From Methyloversatilis thermotolerans (GTDB taxonomy: Bacteria; Pseudomonadota; Gammaproteobacteria; Burkholderiales; Rhodocyclaceae), in the NCBI RefSeq assembly GCF_000372885.1, contig NZ_KB889967.1, forward strand, positions 1,856,655 through 1,920,654: DNA of 64,000 bases, given 5' to 3'. Shown piece by piece: positions 53,649-63,714 of the stretch; within the stretch, counting starts at the first letter, position 1; each line of letters opens with the position of its first letter. Under the pieces are notes generated by a model. That model did not search any database. It saw only the letters and a list, made by a program, of their open reading frames with translations, and was not told the origin of the DNA. Position numbers and translations under genes: made by a program.

Positions 53649-54656
53649 TCAGCCTGCCCGGTCCGCCTCGACGATGACCCAGTAGCGGGTGCGGTAGCGC
53701 ACGGTCACCGGCTGCACCTGCGTCAGGAAGCGCAGCGCGCGGTCGGTGTCGCGCACGTGGAACACGCCGGACACGCGCCAGTCCGCGATCTGCGGATCGC
53801 AGACGATGCGGCCGCTGCGATAGCGCGACAGTTCGTCCAGCAGGTCGGCCAGCCGCATGTCGCGGCCGGTGATCACGCCGTCCGTCCACGCATCGTCATC
53901 CACATCCGCCACGACCGGCGGCGAGGTGCCTGCCGGGCCCAGCGTGCTGCGCTCGCCGCTGTGGATGACGACCGACGCGCCGCCGTCGGCCGGATGCGCC
54001 TCGACTGCGCCCTCCTGCACGCTGACCCGCACCTCGGAGCGCTCCAGCCGCACGATGAAACGGGTGCCCAGCGCACGCAGCGCACCGAAGGGCGTGCTGA
54101 CCCAGAAGGGGCGCTTCGCGGCTGCCCCTGCGTCGTCGCCGGTGGTGATCATGATTTCGCCACGGTGCAGCACCAGCACACGGCGCTCGCCGGAAAAATC
54201 GCTGCTGATCGCGCTGTCCGTGTTCAGCATGACGACGCTGCCGTCGGCCAGACGCAGCGTACGCTGTTCGCCGACCGCCGTGCTCGCGTCGGCCAGCAGA
54301 CGCTGCCAGGGCGTCGCTTCGCGCACCGCCCATCCGCTTGCGAGCGCGGCGCCCGACAGCGACAGCACGCGCAGGGCGCGTCGCCGGCCGGCAGCGGCTC
54401 CTCGGCGCCCGGCCTCGGCGGCCTGCAGCACCTCCTGCGCCAACCTCGCCGGCAGGCCGGAGAAGTCGCTGCGCAGCGCCGCCACCCTGCTCCACGCCTG
54501 CGCATGCCGTGGATCGGCGTCAAGCCAGCGCGCGAAAGCCTGCTTCGCTGCAGGCGTCGCCGCGTTGTAGTCCAGCCGCACCGACCAGGCGATTGCCGCA
54601 TCGACGATGTCGTCCGGCAGGCGCTCGCCGGCTGCGGCAGACAGTCCGTCGCTCAC
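53649..54656 (-). CDS. fecR: FecR-type sigma regulator
   Basis: A 335-residue membrane anti-sigma/sigma-activator. The N-terminal cytoplasmic DUF4880 domain (about 15-60) has AIAWSVRLDYNAATPAAKQAF, split at its end by WLDADPRHAQAW. A weak membrane helix lies near 105-125 (RVLSLSGAALASGWAV). The periplasmic FecR domain has RTLRLADGSVVMLNTDS and RVLVLHRGEIMI. The start is GTG at 54656, overlapping the sigma stop (GTGA). It passes the signal from the STN domain of the receptor to the sigma factor. Confidence 0.93.
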   Translation of the reverse strand: MSDGLSAAAGERLPDDIVDAAIAWSVRLDYNAATPAAKQAFARWLDADPRHAQAWSRVAALRSDFSGLPARLAQEVLQAAEAGRRGAAAGRRRALRVLSLSGAALASGWAVREATPWQRLLADASTAVGEQRTLRLADGSVVMLNTDSAISSDFSGERRVLVLHRGEIMITTGDDAGAAAKRPFWVSTPFGALRALGTRFIVRLERSEVRVSVQEGAVEAHPADGGASVVIHSGERSTLGPAGTSPPVVADVDDDAWTDGVITGRDMRLADLLDELSRYRSGRIVCDPQIADWRVSGVFHVRDTDRALRFLTQVQPVTVRYRTRYWVIVEADRAG

Positions 54657-55165
54657 GATTCGAAACGCAGCGCGTAGCAGTGACGCAGCGCGCGGGCGAT
54701 GTAGCGCTCGGCGGTGGCCAGCGACACACCGAGCCGGCTGGCGATCTGCGGGCAACTGAGGCCTTCGAGCTGCGCCCACAGGAAGGCGGTGCGCACTTGC
54801 GGTTTCAGGCTGTCGAGCATGCGGTCGATCTCGATCAGCGCCTCCAGCACCAGCGCGCGGCTTTCCGGCGACGGCGCTTCGGCTTCCGGCAGCACGGCCA
54901 GCGTATCGAGCCAGGCGCGTTCGAGGGCGCGCCGGCGCCAATGGTCGATCACCAGACCGCGCGCAATGGTCGACAGATAGGCGCGCGGCTCATGCGCACG
55001 CACCGGCTGCTGCCGCGTCAGCACGCGGATGAACACGTCCTGCGCAATGTCCGCCGCCTCCATCGCGTCGCCCAGCTTGCGGCGCAGCCAGCCCTGCAGC
55101 CAGCCGTGGTGACCCCGGTAGAGATCCTCCGCCTCCCGCCGCAGCTCACATTCGACAGTCCGCAC
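54653..55165 (-). CDS. fecI: FecI-type ECF sigma factor
   Basis: A 170-residue extracytoplasmic-function sigma factor. Region 2 has EAADIAQDVFIRVL and PRAYLSTIARGLVIDHWRRR; region 4 has LEGLSCPQIASRLGVSLATAERYIARAL. It starts with GTG at 55165 and is preceded by a Fur-type site. It should direct transcription of the receptor gene when the ferric ligand is bound. Confidence 0.94.
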   Translation of the reverse strand: MRTVECELRREAEDLYRGHHGWLQGWLRRKLGDAMEAADIAQDVFIRVLTRQQPVRAHEPRAYLSTIARGLVIDHWRRRALERAWLDTLAVLPEAEAPSPESRALVLEALIEIDRMLDSLKPQVRTAFLWAQLEGLSCPQIASRLGVSLATAERYIARALRHCYALRFES

Positions 55166-55210
55166 AGCGCACTCCCCTCGCGCCCGGTCCGCTGCCGCAG
55201 ACAGGCATCA

Positions 55211-55235
55211 ATGCAATTGATAATTGTTCGCATTG
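55211..55235. promoter_or_regulatory. Putative Fur box upstream of fecI
   Basis: TGCAATTGATAATTGTTCGCATTG is rich in the GATAAT/ATTATC half-sites of Fur operators, in an otherwise GC-rich sequence, 46 bases upstream of the sigma start. A repressor site here would tie the operon to iron starvation. Confidence 0.75.
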
Positions 55236-55463
55236 TAGGGACAGAGGAGCAGGGCGGCAATCGGGCGTGGAATACGGCGCGCAAAAAAGGCCCGGCACAG
55301 TTCCCGGGGGATTCATGAAGTTTTCTCGTCCCCGCCTTTGATACTTGTCGGGTCCTGGTCCTGCCACCCGCCCACTGGCGAAGGACGCCTTCCTGCAGCC
55401 CGATGCGCGAATCCAGTTCATAGACCGGCGTCAGATCGTGAACCGTTGCGCCGGTGGCCTTCG

Positions 55464-56411
55464 TCATCTGGAGTCAGCGATCCGCGCCAGCGCGTCGTCA
55501 AGCAGCCGACGATCTGCCTCGCGCTTTGCCGCCGTGCGCTGCGCCATGTTCTGCAGCTTGCGTCGCACTCCCGGCAACTTAGCCGCATGGGCAAGTCCGA
55601 TCAAATTGAAATCCGGCTGCTCATCCTCGACTGAGTGCAGGAAGGCGCGCGACGGCTCATCCAGCCACGCCGCCACACGCGACAAAAGGCGCTCGCGGCT
55701 TTCCAGCAGCGCCCCTGCTTCAATAGGCTGCGTCGTCATGCCCTTGAAATGCGCCTCGAAGGTGGCCTCGAAATCTGCAGGCACGCGCGGCGCCAGCATT
55801 TCCCACGTCGGCTTGGGACTGCAGGTCAGGTACACGAGGAAGGTGTGCCAGAGCGCTTTGTCCGCCCGCGGGTCCTCCAGCAGCAGGCCAACGTCGAATA
55901 GATCGCGCGGGTGCTGCCGCGACAGCGCCGCCGCCAGCTTGCCGGCATAGAGGTCGGCGAAATCCAGCACCTGCGCCTCGGCGAAACCGAAAGCCTCCTC
56001 CACCCGTGGCCGCACGACCATGGTCCGCGCCGGATGCACCGTGCCGCGCATGACCGGCGTCGTCTCAATCTGCACGCGCGCACGGCCGCGACTGGCCACC
56101 AGCCGGGTGACCACCCCACCCTCGCCCGCCGAGGCCTGGACCTGCAATTGCAGAGGCCGGGCACGCAGTACATCCGCCAGTCGCCCCAGCGCTTCGGCAA
56201 TGAGCTTCGCATCCTCGGCATAGTCATGCACCGGCAGCCAGGCCAGGTCGATGTCAACCGACAGACGCGGCAGATCGTGTTCGAACAGGTTGATGGCGGT
56301 GCCGCCCTTGAGCGCAAAACGCGGCTCCTGCGCCAGCACCGGCAGGATGTCGACCAGCAAGCGCACCCTGTCCGTGTACCGCCGATCCCAATGGTCAAGC
56401 CAGGTGCTCAT
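55464..56411 (-). CDS. abiEii: AbiEii-family nucleotidyltransferase toxin
   Basis: A 315-residue member of the AbiEii toxin family, the toxin half of type IV toxin-antitoxin/abortive-infection systems. The nucleotidyltransferase core is ALKGGTAINLF (Gly36-Gly37) followed by RLSVDIDLAW with Asp53 and Asp55. FADLYAGKLAAALSRQHPRD is the second family block. Such toxins add nucleotides to tRNA ends in tested cases. The ATG at 56411 lies 17 bases inside the end of the AbiEi gene. Downstream, 55236-55463 holds no gene I can support. Confidence 0.92.
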   Translation of the reverse strand: MSTWLDHWDRRYTDRVRLLVDILPVLAQEPRFALKGGTAINLFEHDLPRLSVDIDLAWLPVHDYAEDAKLIAEALGRLADVLRARPLQLQVQASAGEGGVVTRLVASRGRARVQIETTPVMRGTVHPARTMVVRPRVEEAFGFAEAQVLDFADLYAGKLAAALSRQHPRDLFDVGLLLEDPRADKALWHTFLVYLTCSPKPTWEMLAPRVPADFEATFEAHFKGMTTQPIEAGALLESRERLLSRVAAWLDEPSRAFLHSVEDEQPDFNLIGLAHAAKLPGVRRKLQNMAQRTAAKREADRRLLDDALARIADSR

Positions 56412-57216
56412 CGAGGTTTCCCGGCAAGGTGATGTGGTAGGTCGGATGGAGGCGTCCGCCGGGCACCAGCGCGCGCTTGCCACGCCCCAGATCAACGCCA
56501 TCCAATGGCACGCGCGACAACCACGCATGCCGATGGCGATCGGCCAGGGCCAGGAACAGCCGCTTGGCCTTGATGCTGCGGCAGTGGCGCAACATCATGC
56601 CGACACGCTGCGGACGCAGCGTGGTCATGGCCTGCATCAGCGCATCGGCCTCGTAGACCCCTGCCGCGTCCGATATGCCATCACACAGTTCCAGCATGGC
56701 CCGCTCGGGCGTCGAGCAGACCAAGGCGTCGGTTCCCGACGCCACTGAATGCCAGGCCAGGCCCGCTTCCGACAACGCCTTGTCGGAGACTTCCGCCGTG
56801 ACGGGCACAGCCGGGAGATCAAGCAGATCCTTGCCCAGGTGCTCGAAGCGCTGCGCCAGTGGAAGCTTGCCCAGCCAGCCCGGCGGCCGCTGTGGCCCAT
56901 ACAGCGTGATCGTCCCGGCATCGCCCAGACGCAGGTAATGCTCGTGCCCCTGCAGAGCCAGTGCGAAGCGCCCTCCGACGTGCAGCGGCATGCCTTCCCC
57001 GACCTGCAGGCTGCGAACCACTCCATCCCATTGCAGCCGTCCGCCGGTGCGCATGTAGACGCCACGGGCCGGCGACACCAGCCATCCGCTGCCCACGTAG
57101 CGCGCGACCAGACTGTTGGAGTAGCCGTGCGCCCGTAGCCAGCGACTGGACACCAGGCGCGTATCGCCCAGCTCGGCCAGCAATCGGTTCAGCTTCCCTG
57201 AATTTTGAGCACTCAT
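56395..57216 (-). CDS. abiEi: AbiEi-family antitoxin/transcriptional autoregulator
   Basis: A 273-residue antitoxin with an N-terminal winged helix (about 1-55: LVSSRWLRAHGYSNSLVARY, GWLVSPARGVYMR) and a larger C-terminal domain. AbiEi proteins neutralise AbiEii and repress their own promoter. ATG at 57216 begins MSAQNSGKLN; an ATG at 57252 is possible. No clear ribosome site precedes 57216, and the -10 hexamer is only 9 bases upstream, so the message may be leaderless. The start codon sits inside one of two matching inverted repeats. Confidence 0.88.
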   Translation of the reverse strand: MSAQNSGKLNRLLAELGDTRLVSSRWLRAHGYSNSLVARYVGSGWLVSPARGVYMRTGGRLQWDGVVRSLQVGEGMPLHVGGRFALALQGHEHYLRLGDAGTITLYGPQRPPGWLGKLPLAQRFEHLGKDLLDLPAVPVTAEVSDKALSEAGLAWHSVASGTDALVCSTPERAMLELCDGISDAAGVYEADALMQAMTTLRPQRVGMMLRHCRSIKAKRLFLALADRHRHAWLSRVPLDGVDLGRGKRALVPGGRLHPTYHITLPGNLDEHLA

Positions 57217-57226
57217 GGTGCTCAAA
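57204..57226. promoter_or_regulatory. AbiE operator copy 1 (over the abiEi start)
   Basis: TTTGAGCAC-TCATG-GTGCTCAAA is a perfect 9-bp inverted repeat with a 5-base centre covering the abiEi ATG. Its core GAGCAC-N5-GTGCTC matches the copy at 57278-57302. Confidence 0.7.
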
Positions 57227-57231
57227 TTATC
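57226..57231 (-). promoter_or_regulatory. Likely -10 hexamer of the abiE promoter
   Basis: On the minus strand TGATAAT gives a good -10 (GATAAT) between the two inverted repeats. A -35 is less clear (TTGGTG, 15 bases away). Transcription would begin within a few bases of the ATG. Confidence 0.45.
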
Positions 57232-57277
57232 AGATAAACAAACCATCACCAAGGACGGGCAGTTTGTCAGAAGACAA

Positions 57278-57302
57278 GAATGATCACTTCCAGTGATCTT
57301 CT
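57278..57302. promoter_or_regulatory. AbiE operator copy 2
   Basis: AGAATGATCAC-TTCCA-GTGATCTTCT contains a GATCAC-N5-GTGATC inverted repeat with the same arm sequence pattern and spacer length as copy 1, about 75 bases away centre to centre. It lies upstream of the promoter. A paired-site arrangement is known for AbiEi autoregulation. Confidence 0.6.
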
Positions 57303-57442
57303 ATCTACTTATGCAAACCTTGTTATGCCGTCGATAGCGACGAGCCCCGACCGGGGCAAGCTGCGGCCGGCCCTCTCCTCAAACGGCCTTGTTGAGCACA
57401 GGGATTGAGGGGCTCTCAGACAGCACCTTCCGTATCTGGATC

Positions 57443-57470
57443 ACAAAAAAGCCCGCAGTTACGCGGGCTT
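57443..57470 (-). terminator. Rho-independent terminator after guaA
   Basis: On the minus strand AAGCCCGC, a 6-base loop and GCGGGCTT form an 8-bp stem followed by a T run (57445-57450). It begins 46 bases after the guaA stop and ends the guaB-guaA transcript. Confidence 0.9.
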
Positions 57471-57516
57471 GAATGTGCTTTCGTGCAACCGGCGCCAATC
57501 TGTGGCAAACGCCGAG

Positions 57517-59121
57517 TCACTCCCACTCTATCGTCGCCGGCGGCTTGCCCGAGATGTCGTACACCACGCGGTTGATGCCGCGCACCTCGTTGATGATGCG
57601 GTTGCTCACGCGGCCGAGCAGGCTGTGCGGCAGTTCGGCCCAGTGGGCGGTCATGAAGTCCTGGGTCTGCACCGCGCGCAGCGCGACGACCCATTCGTAG
57701 GTGCGGCCGTCGCCCATGACGCCGACCGACTTCACCGGCAGGAAGACGGCGAAGGCCTGGCTGGTGAGGTCGTACCAGCTCTTGCCGGTCTGCGGGTCGA
57801 TGGTGGCGCGCAGTTCCTCGATGAAGATGGCGTCCGCGCGGCGCAGCAGATCGGCGTATTCGCGGTGGATCTCGCCGAGGATGCGCACGCCCAGGCCCGG
57901 CCCCGGGAACGGGTGGCGGTACACCATTTCACGCGGCAGACCGAGCGCCACGCCCAGCTCGCGCACCTCGTCCTTGAACAGTTCGCGCAGCGGTTCCAGC
58001 AGCTTGAGTCCGAGCTGTTCCGGTAGGCCGCCGACATTGTGGTGGCTCTTGATGGTGGTGGCCTTCTTGCTCTTGGCGCCGCCGGATTCGATCACGTCCG
58101 GGTAGATGGTGCCCTGGGCGAGGAAGGTGGCGCCTTTGTGGCCCTGCCCGCCCGCCTTCAGCTTGGCGGCCTCCGCCTTGAACACCTCGACGAATTCGCG
58201 GCCGATGATCTTGCGCTTGGCTTCCGGGTCGGACACGCCCTTCAGGTGGCCGAGGAACTGTTCGCTGGCATCGACATGGATCACCCGCGCGTGCAGGCGG
58301 CCGGCAAACATGTCCATCACCATCTGCCCCTCGTTCAGACGCAGCAGGCCGTGATCGACGAACACGCAGGTGAGCTGGTCACCGATGGCGCGATGGATCA
58401 GTGCCGCGGCGACCGAGGAATCGACGCCGCCGGACAGGCCGAGAATGACCTCTTCGTCGCCCACCTGTTCGCGGATGCGCTCGACCGCTTCGGCGATGTA
58501 GTCGCCCATGATCCAGTCGCCCTGGCAGCCGCACACCTCGAGCACGAAGCGGCGCAGGATGTCGGCGCCGCGCGCGGTATGCGTGACTTCCGGGTGGAAC
58601 TGCACGGCATAGAAGCCGCGTGTCTCGTCCGCCATGCCGGCGATCGGACAACTGTCGGTGGATGCCATGAGCTTGAAGCCGGGCGGCAGCGCGGTCACCT
58701 TGTCGCCATGGCTCATCCACACCTTCAGGATGCCGTGACCGTCCTCGGTGCGGAAATCCTCGATGCCGTCGAGCAGCTTGGTGTGACCGCGGGCGCGCAC
58801 TTCGGCATAACCGAACTCGCGCACCGTGCCCGCTTCCACCTTGCCGCCGAGCTGCTGCGCCATGGTCTGCATGCCGTAGCAGATGCCCAGCACCGGCACG
58901 CCCAGTTCGAACACCGCCTGCGGCGCACGGTCGGTCGATTCCTCGTAGGCCGACATGTGGCTGCCGGACAGGATGACGCCCTGCGCGCCGAATGCGCGCA
59001 CGAAATCGTCACCCACGTCGCAGGGATGGATTTCGCAATAGACATGCGCCTCGCGCACGCGCCGCGCGATGAGCTGGGTGACCTGGGAGCCGAAATCGAG
59101 GATGAGGATCTTGTTGTGCAT
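57517..59121 (-). CDS. guaA: GMP synthase (glutamine-hydrolysing)
   Basis: A 534-residue enzyme converting XMP, glutamine and ATP to GMP, the last step of guanine nucleotide synthesis. The glutamine amidotransferase domain (about 1-200) has the catalytic Cys in [10 protein letters not shown] and His-x-Glu in VQFHPEVTH. The ATP-pyrophosphatase P-loop is [13 protein letters not shown]. The C-terminal domain has [15 protein letters not shown] and ends [19 protein letters not shown]. Length is standard. It lies downstream of guaB, separated by the S23-like gene, and is closed by a terminator. Confidence 0.98.
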   Translation of the reverse strand: MHNKILILDFGSQVTQLIARRVREAHVYCEIHPCDVGDDFVRAFGAQGVILSGSHMSAYEESTDRAPQAVFELGVPVLGICYGMQTMAQQLGGKVEAGTVREFGYAEVRARGHTKLLDGIEDFRTEDGHGILKVWMSHGDKVTALPPGFKLMASTDSCPIAGMADETRGFYAVQFHPEVTHTARGADILRRFVLEVCGCQGDWIMGDYIAEAVERIREQVGDEEVILGLSGGVDSSVAAALIHRAIGDQLTCVFVDHGLLRLNEGQMVMDMFAGRLHARVIHVDASEQFLGHLKGVSDPEAKRKIIGREFVEVFKAEAAKLKAGGQGHKGATFLAQGTIYPDVIESGGAKSKKATTIKSHHNVGGLPEQLGLKLLEPLRELFKDEVRELGVALGLPREMVYRHPFPGPGLGVRILGEIHREYADLLRRADAIFIEELRATIDPQTGKSWYDLTSQAFAVFLPVKSVGVMGDGRTYEWVVALRAVQTQDFMTAHWAELPHSLLGRVSNRIINEVRGINRVVYDISGKPPATIEWE

Positions 59122-59128
59122 GGCGCGT

Positions 59129-59161
59129 AAGGGGTAAGAGGCTAGGGACTGGGGACTAGGG
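59129..59161. repeat. Degenerate G-rich tract flanking the S23-like gene (left)
   Basis: A run of GGGG-TAAGAGGCTA-GGGACT-GGGGACT-AGGG-type units lies between guaA and the S23-like gene and includes that gene's stop codon. A C-rich counterpart lies at the other end (59545-59582), so the two flanks are inverted relative to each other. Confidence 0.55.
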
Positions 59162-59536
59162 CGCCGCAGCGATGCGCGACGCCAGTGAGGTTTGCAGGCC
59201 CCGGATCATCCGGCCTGTTTTTCCAGCAAGGACCAAGGTCGAATCAAGCCTGTCCTGATCAAGGCAGTCGAGACGGTGTGCAAGGATGAGCTGCGTTTCC
59301 GGTTCAGCAAGCGAACCCGGAGCGATCAAGAGAAAACGAAGTAAGTCGCGCGTCGAACTGCGCGCCTGCCCTTCCGCGCTATTCGGCGGAACGGGCACGG
59401 CTGCACGACGAAGCTGAGCAACCATAACGAAGCGCTCGCTATCCGGAAAGGAGCGACCCAGGGCATGGATGCCGAGCGCACGATCCATCGCTCGTTGCCA
59501 GACCCGCAGATCGCGATAACTGCGCACCTCGCTCAT
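59156..59536 (-). CDS. Four-helix-bundle protein of the 23S rRNA intervening-sequence (S23) family
   Basis: A 126-residue protein with the TIGR02436/S23 pattern: [58 protein letters not shown] and [16 protein letters not shown]. These proteins form a helical bundle, assemble as pentamers in solved cases and occur as odd insertions in rRNA genes or operons; the function is unknown. It sits between guaB and guaA, flanked by degenerate G/C-rich tracts, which looks like an insertion. The ATG at 59536 gives the usual family start. Confidence 0.9.
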   Translation of the reverse strand: MSEVRSYRDLRVWQRAMDRALGIHALGRSFPDSERFVMVAQLRRAAVPVPPNSAEGQARSSTRDLLRFLLIAPGSLAEPETQLILAHRLDCLDQDRLDSTLVLAGKTGRMIRGLQTSLASRIAAAP

Positions 59537-59544
59537 CCAGCGCC

Positions 59545-59580
59545 GGCCCCTCCAGCCCCTGGCCCCTGTTCCCGAGCCCC

Positions 59581-59582
<2 letters not shown>
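59545..59582. repeat. Degenerate C-rich tract flanking the S23-like gene (right)
   Basis: Repeated CCCCT/CCCCTG units (five in about 38 bases) run from just before the S23-like start to the guaB stop. Read on the minus strand they are G-rich units like those at 59129-59161. Confidence 0.55.
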
Positions 59583-61614
<2,032 letters not shown>

Positions 61615-61623
61615 GGGTCGGCG

Positions 61624-61950
61624 TCAGCTTGCGGGCGCATCCACGTCGCCGCCGCCCTTTTTGAGCACCTTGCCCTCGGCGGCACGCTGCCGGCGTACCT
61701 CCTTCGGATCGGCGATCAGCGCGCGGTAGATTTCCACGCGGTCGCGATCGCGCAGCGGCTGATCGGCCTTCACCAGTTTCGAGAACACACCGATCTTGTT
61801 GCGCGCGAGATCGATGTCCGGATGCTTCTGCAACAGCCCCGATGCCTCGACCGCCTGCAGCGCGGTCGCACCGTCCGGCAGTTCGACCGTCACGATGTCC
61901 TGGCGGTCGGGCAGCGCGTAAGCCACCTGCACGCGGATGCGGCCGGCCAT
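61624..61950 (-). CDS. ratB: RnfH/RatB-family ubiquitin-like protein
   Basis: A 108-residue beta-grasp protein of the UPF0125/RnfH/RatB family: [45 protein letters not shown] split after KLV, and [14 protein letters not shown]. Despite the name RnfH, members usually sit next to ratA, as here, and not with the rnf genes, which lie at the other end of this window. The start overlaps the ratA stop by one base. The function is not settled. Confidence 0.9.
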   Translation of the reverse strand: MAGRIRVQVAYALPDRQDIVTVELPDGATALQAVEASGLLQKHPDIDLARNKIGVFSKLVKADQPLRDRDRVEIYRALIADPKEVRRQRAAEGKVLKKGGGDVDAPAS

Positions 61951-62393
61951 CACTTCGGTTCCTGTCCGTCTAGGCGTTGCGCCTGCTTCACGAAGGCGTC
62001 GACGAAAGTATTGGCGATGTGACTGAACACGGGTCCGACCACTTTCTCGATCAGGCGGCTGGAAAATTCGTAGTGCAGATTGAATTCGATCTTGCACGCA
62101 TGCTCGCCCAGCGGCGTGAACAGCCAGGTGCCGTCGAGCCGGTTGAACGGTCCCTCGACCAGGCGGATGGTCATGCTGCGCGGAAACACCTTGTCGTTTG
62201 CGGTGGCGAAATGCGCCTTCACCCCGTGGTAATTGATGTCGATACGGGCGCGGGTCAAGGTGTCGGTGCGTTCCATCAGTTCGCTCCCGCCGCACCACGG
62301 CAGGAACTGCGGATACTGCTCGACGCCATCGACCAGCCGGAACATCAGTTCCGCGCTGCGCTCGATGAGCACGGTTTTTCGGACTTCGGCCAT
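61950..62393 (-). CDS. ratA: RatA/COQ10-type START-domain protein
   Basis: A 147-residue polyketide-cyclase/START-like protein. [13 protein letters not shown] and [16 protein letters not shown] are typical. Family members bind coenzyme Q or lipid; in Escherichia coli RatA was described as inhibiting ribosome subunit joining. It is divergent from smpB, the classical gene order. Confidence 0.92.
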   Translation of the reverse strand: MAEVRKTVLIERSAELMFRLVDGVEQYPQFLPWCGGSELMERTDTLTRARIDINYHGVKAHFATANDKVFPRSMTIRLVEGPFNRLDGTWLFTPLGEHACKIEFNLHYEFSSRLIEKVVGPVFSHIANTFVDAFVKQAQRLDGQEPK

Positions 62394-62495
62394 GTCATCA
62401 GAAGGTAAAATCGCAATTTTAGCCGCGCAGCGCGGCGACTCGCAGCCCTTGTTTGGCTCGCGGGATGTTCGGCGCTGCCGTACCGGTTCCCCCAC

Positions 62496-62942
62496 ATGAG
62501 CATCGCCGACAACAAGAAGGCCTTTCACGACTATTTCATCGAGCAGCGCTACGAGGCCGGGCTGGTGCTCGAAGGCTGGGAGGTGAAGGCGATACGGGCC
62601 GGCCGCACCCAGCTCAAGGAAGCCTATGTGGTCCTGAAGGGCGAGGAGGTGTTCGTGATCGGCATGCATGTGTCGCCGCTGCCCACCGCGTCCACCCACA
62701 TCAAGCCGGATCCGACGCGCAGCCGCAAGCTGCTGCTCAAGGGCGAGGAAATCCGCAAGCTCATCGGTCTGGTCGAGCGTGCCGGCTACACGCTGGTGCC
62801 GCTGAACCTGCATTTCACGCGGGGCCGCATCAAGCTCGAGATCGGGCTGGCCAAGGGCAAGAAGCAGTACGACAAGCGCGAAACCGAGAAGAAGCGCGAC
62901 TGGGACCGCGAAAAGGCGCGGCTCATGCGCGACCGCGTGTGA
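62496..62942 (+). CDS. smpB: SsrA-binding protein SmpB
   Basis: A 148-residue tmRNA partner for trans-translation, which rescues stalled ribosomes. Motifs are [31 protein letters not shown], and a basic C-terminal tail ([20 protein letters not shown]). Length is standard. It is divergent from ratA; a TAAAAT-type -10 lies between them (about 62407). Confidence 0.97.
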   Translation: MSIADNKKAFHDYFIEQRYEAGLVLEGWEVKAIRAGRTQLKEAYVVLKGEEVFVIGMHVSPLPTASTHIKPDPTRSRKLLLKGEEIRKLIGLVERAGYTLVPLNLHFTRGRIKLEIGLAKGKKQYDKRETEKKRDWDREKARLMRDRV

Positions 62943-62991
62943 TGCGCCGATGCGCGGGAGGCCCGCCGGCGGCGAACCGTCGCGGCCGGAC

Positions 62992-63423
62992 TCAGGCCGG
63001 TTGAAGCACCAGGCGCTCCAGCGTCGCCCGCGCAATGTATCCGCTGCGCGCTATGTGTTCCGCCAGCATGGCGTCCATGGTCGCCGCATGATGGGCGAAC
63101 CACTGCGGCAGTTCGCGCACCAGGCTGCGCACGATGCCGTGATCGCCGGCGGCTGCAAGGCGACGCACTTCGCGCACCACCTCGAGCACTCTTTCGTGTT
63201 CGCCGTGATGGCAATGGACGGGCGGAAAACCGCTCTCCTCCATCCACTGCTGTTCCTGCGCGAAATGGGCTTCGGTGTGCTCGATCAGCGCATCGAGACA
63301 GGCCATCATGTCGTCCCGCCCCGCGTCGTCGAGGCGCGCCATCAGGTGCATGAATTCGTGGTGGATGTCATCCATCGGTGCCAGGCCCAGGCGGTGGGCG
63401 TCGCTCAGTGCGATATCGGACAT
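62992..63423 (-). CDS. Bacteriohemerythrin
   Basis: A 143-residue hemerythrin-like protein, a four-helix bundle with a di-iron site that binds O2. Ligand-bearing segments are DDIHHEFMHLM, IEHTEAHFAQEQQWMEE, HCHHGEHERVLE and FAHHAATMDAMLAEH. The ATG at 63423 begins MSDIALSDAHRLGL. It could store or sense oxygen. It is convergent with smpB. Confidence 0.9.
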   Translation of the reverse strand: MSDIALSDAHRLGLAPMDDIHHEFMHLMARLDDAGRDDMMACLDALIEHTEAHFAQEQQWMEESGFPPVHCHHGEHERVLEVVREVRRLAAAGDHGIVRSLVRELPQWFAHHAATMDAMLAEHIARSGYIARATLERLVLQPA

Positions 63424-63513
63424 GATCGGTACTCGACAGTGGAAAGCCTGGACTGTGCCTGCGCCGGGGCGCACGCACATTGATCCAGATTAGGGTCTGT
63501 TGACATCGGATCG

Positions 63514-63533
63514 CGGGATGCGCGCGCATCCCG
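63514..63533. repeat. Perfect 20-bp palindrome between hemerythrin and folK
   Basis: CGGGATGCGC is followed at once by its exact reverse complement GCGCATCCCG, in the 291-base space between the divergent hemerythrin and folK genes. A TTGACA lies just to the left (about 63500). It may be an operator or a hairpin; the rest of the space shows nothing I recognise. Confidence 0.4.
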
Positions 63534-63714
63534 GAGCGTCCGGATCAGGGCGGACCCACGCAGGCAAACGGCCGTCCGGCCGGGAGGCCCGACGTGGCGC
63601 CGGGTGCATCGGGACGGGATCAGCCAACCCCGGGCTATCGCCGCACCGCAGCGCAGCGGGCGGACGGGGCACGGTCGGTGATACAGTTGCGCGCTCTGCA
63701 AAAAGGCTTCCCGC

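Noticed and set aside
55166-55467. A minus-strand frame starting in the AbiEii stop (ATGA) and running toward fecI
   Set aside because: It begins MTKATGATVHDLTPVYELDS but continues across the Fur site and into the fecI gene in another frame. The later part is clearly a shadow, so I could not support it as a gene, although the first part may be an old remnant.
61624-61950. Naming this gene rnfH as an Rnf subunit
   Set aside because: It lies with ratA, nearly 60 kb from the rnf genes, and the family is usually found there.
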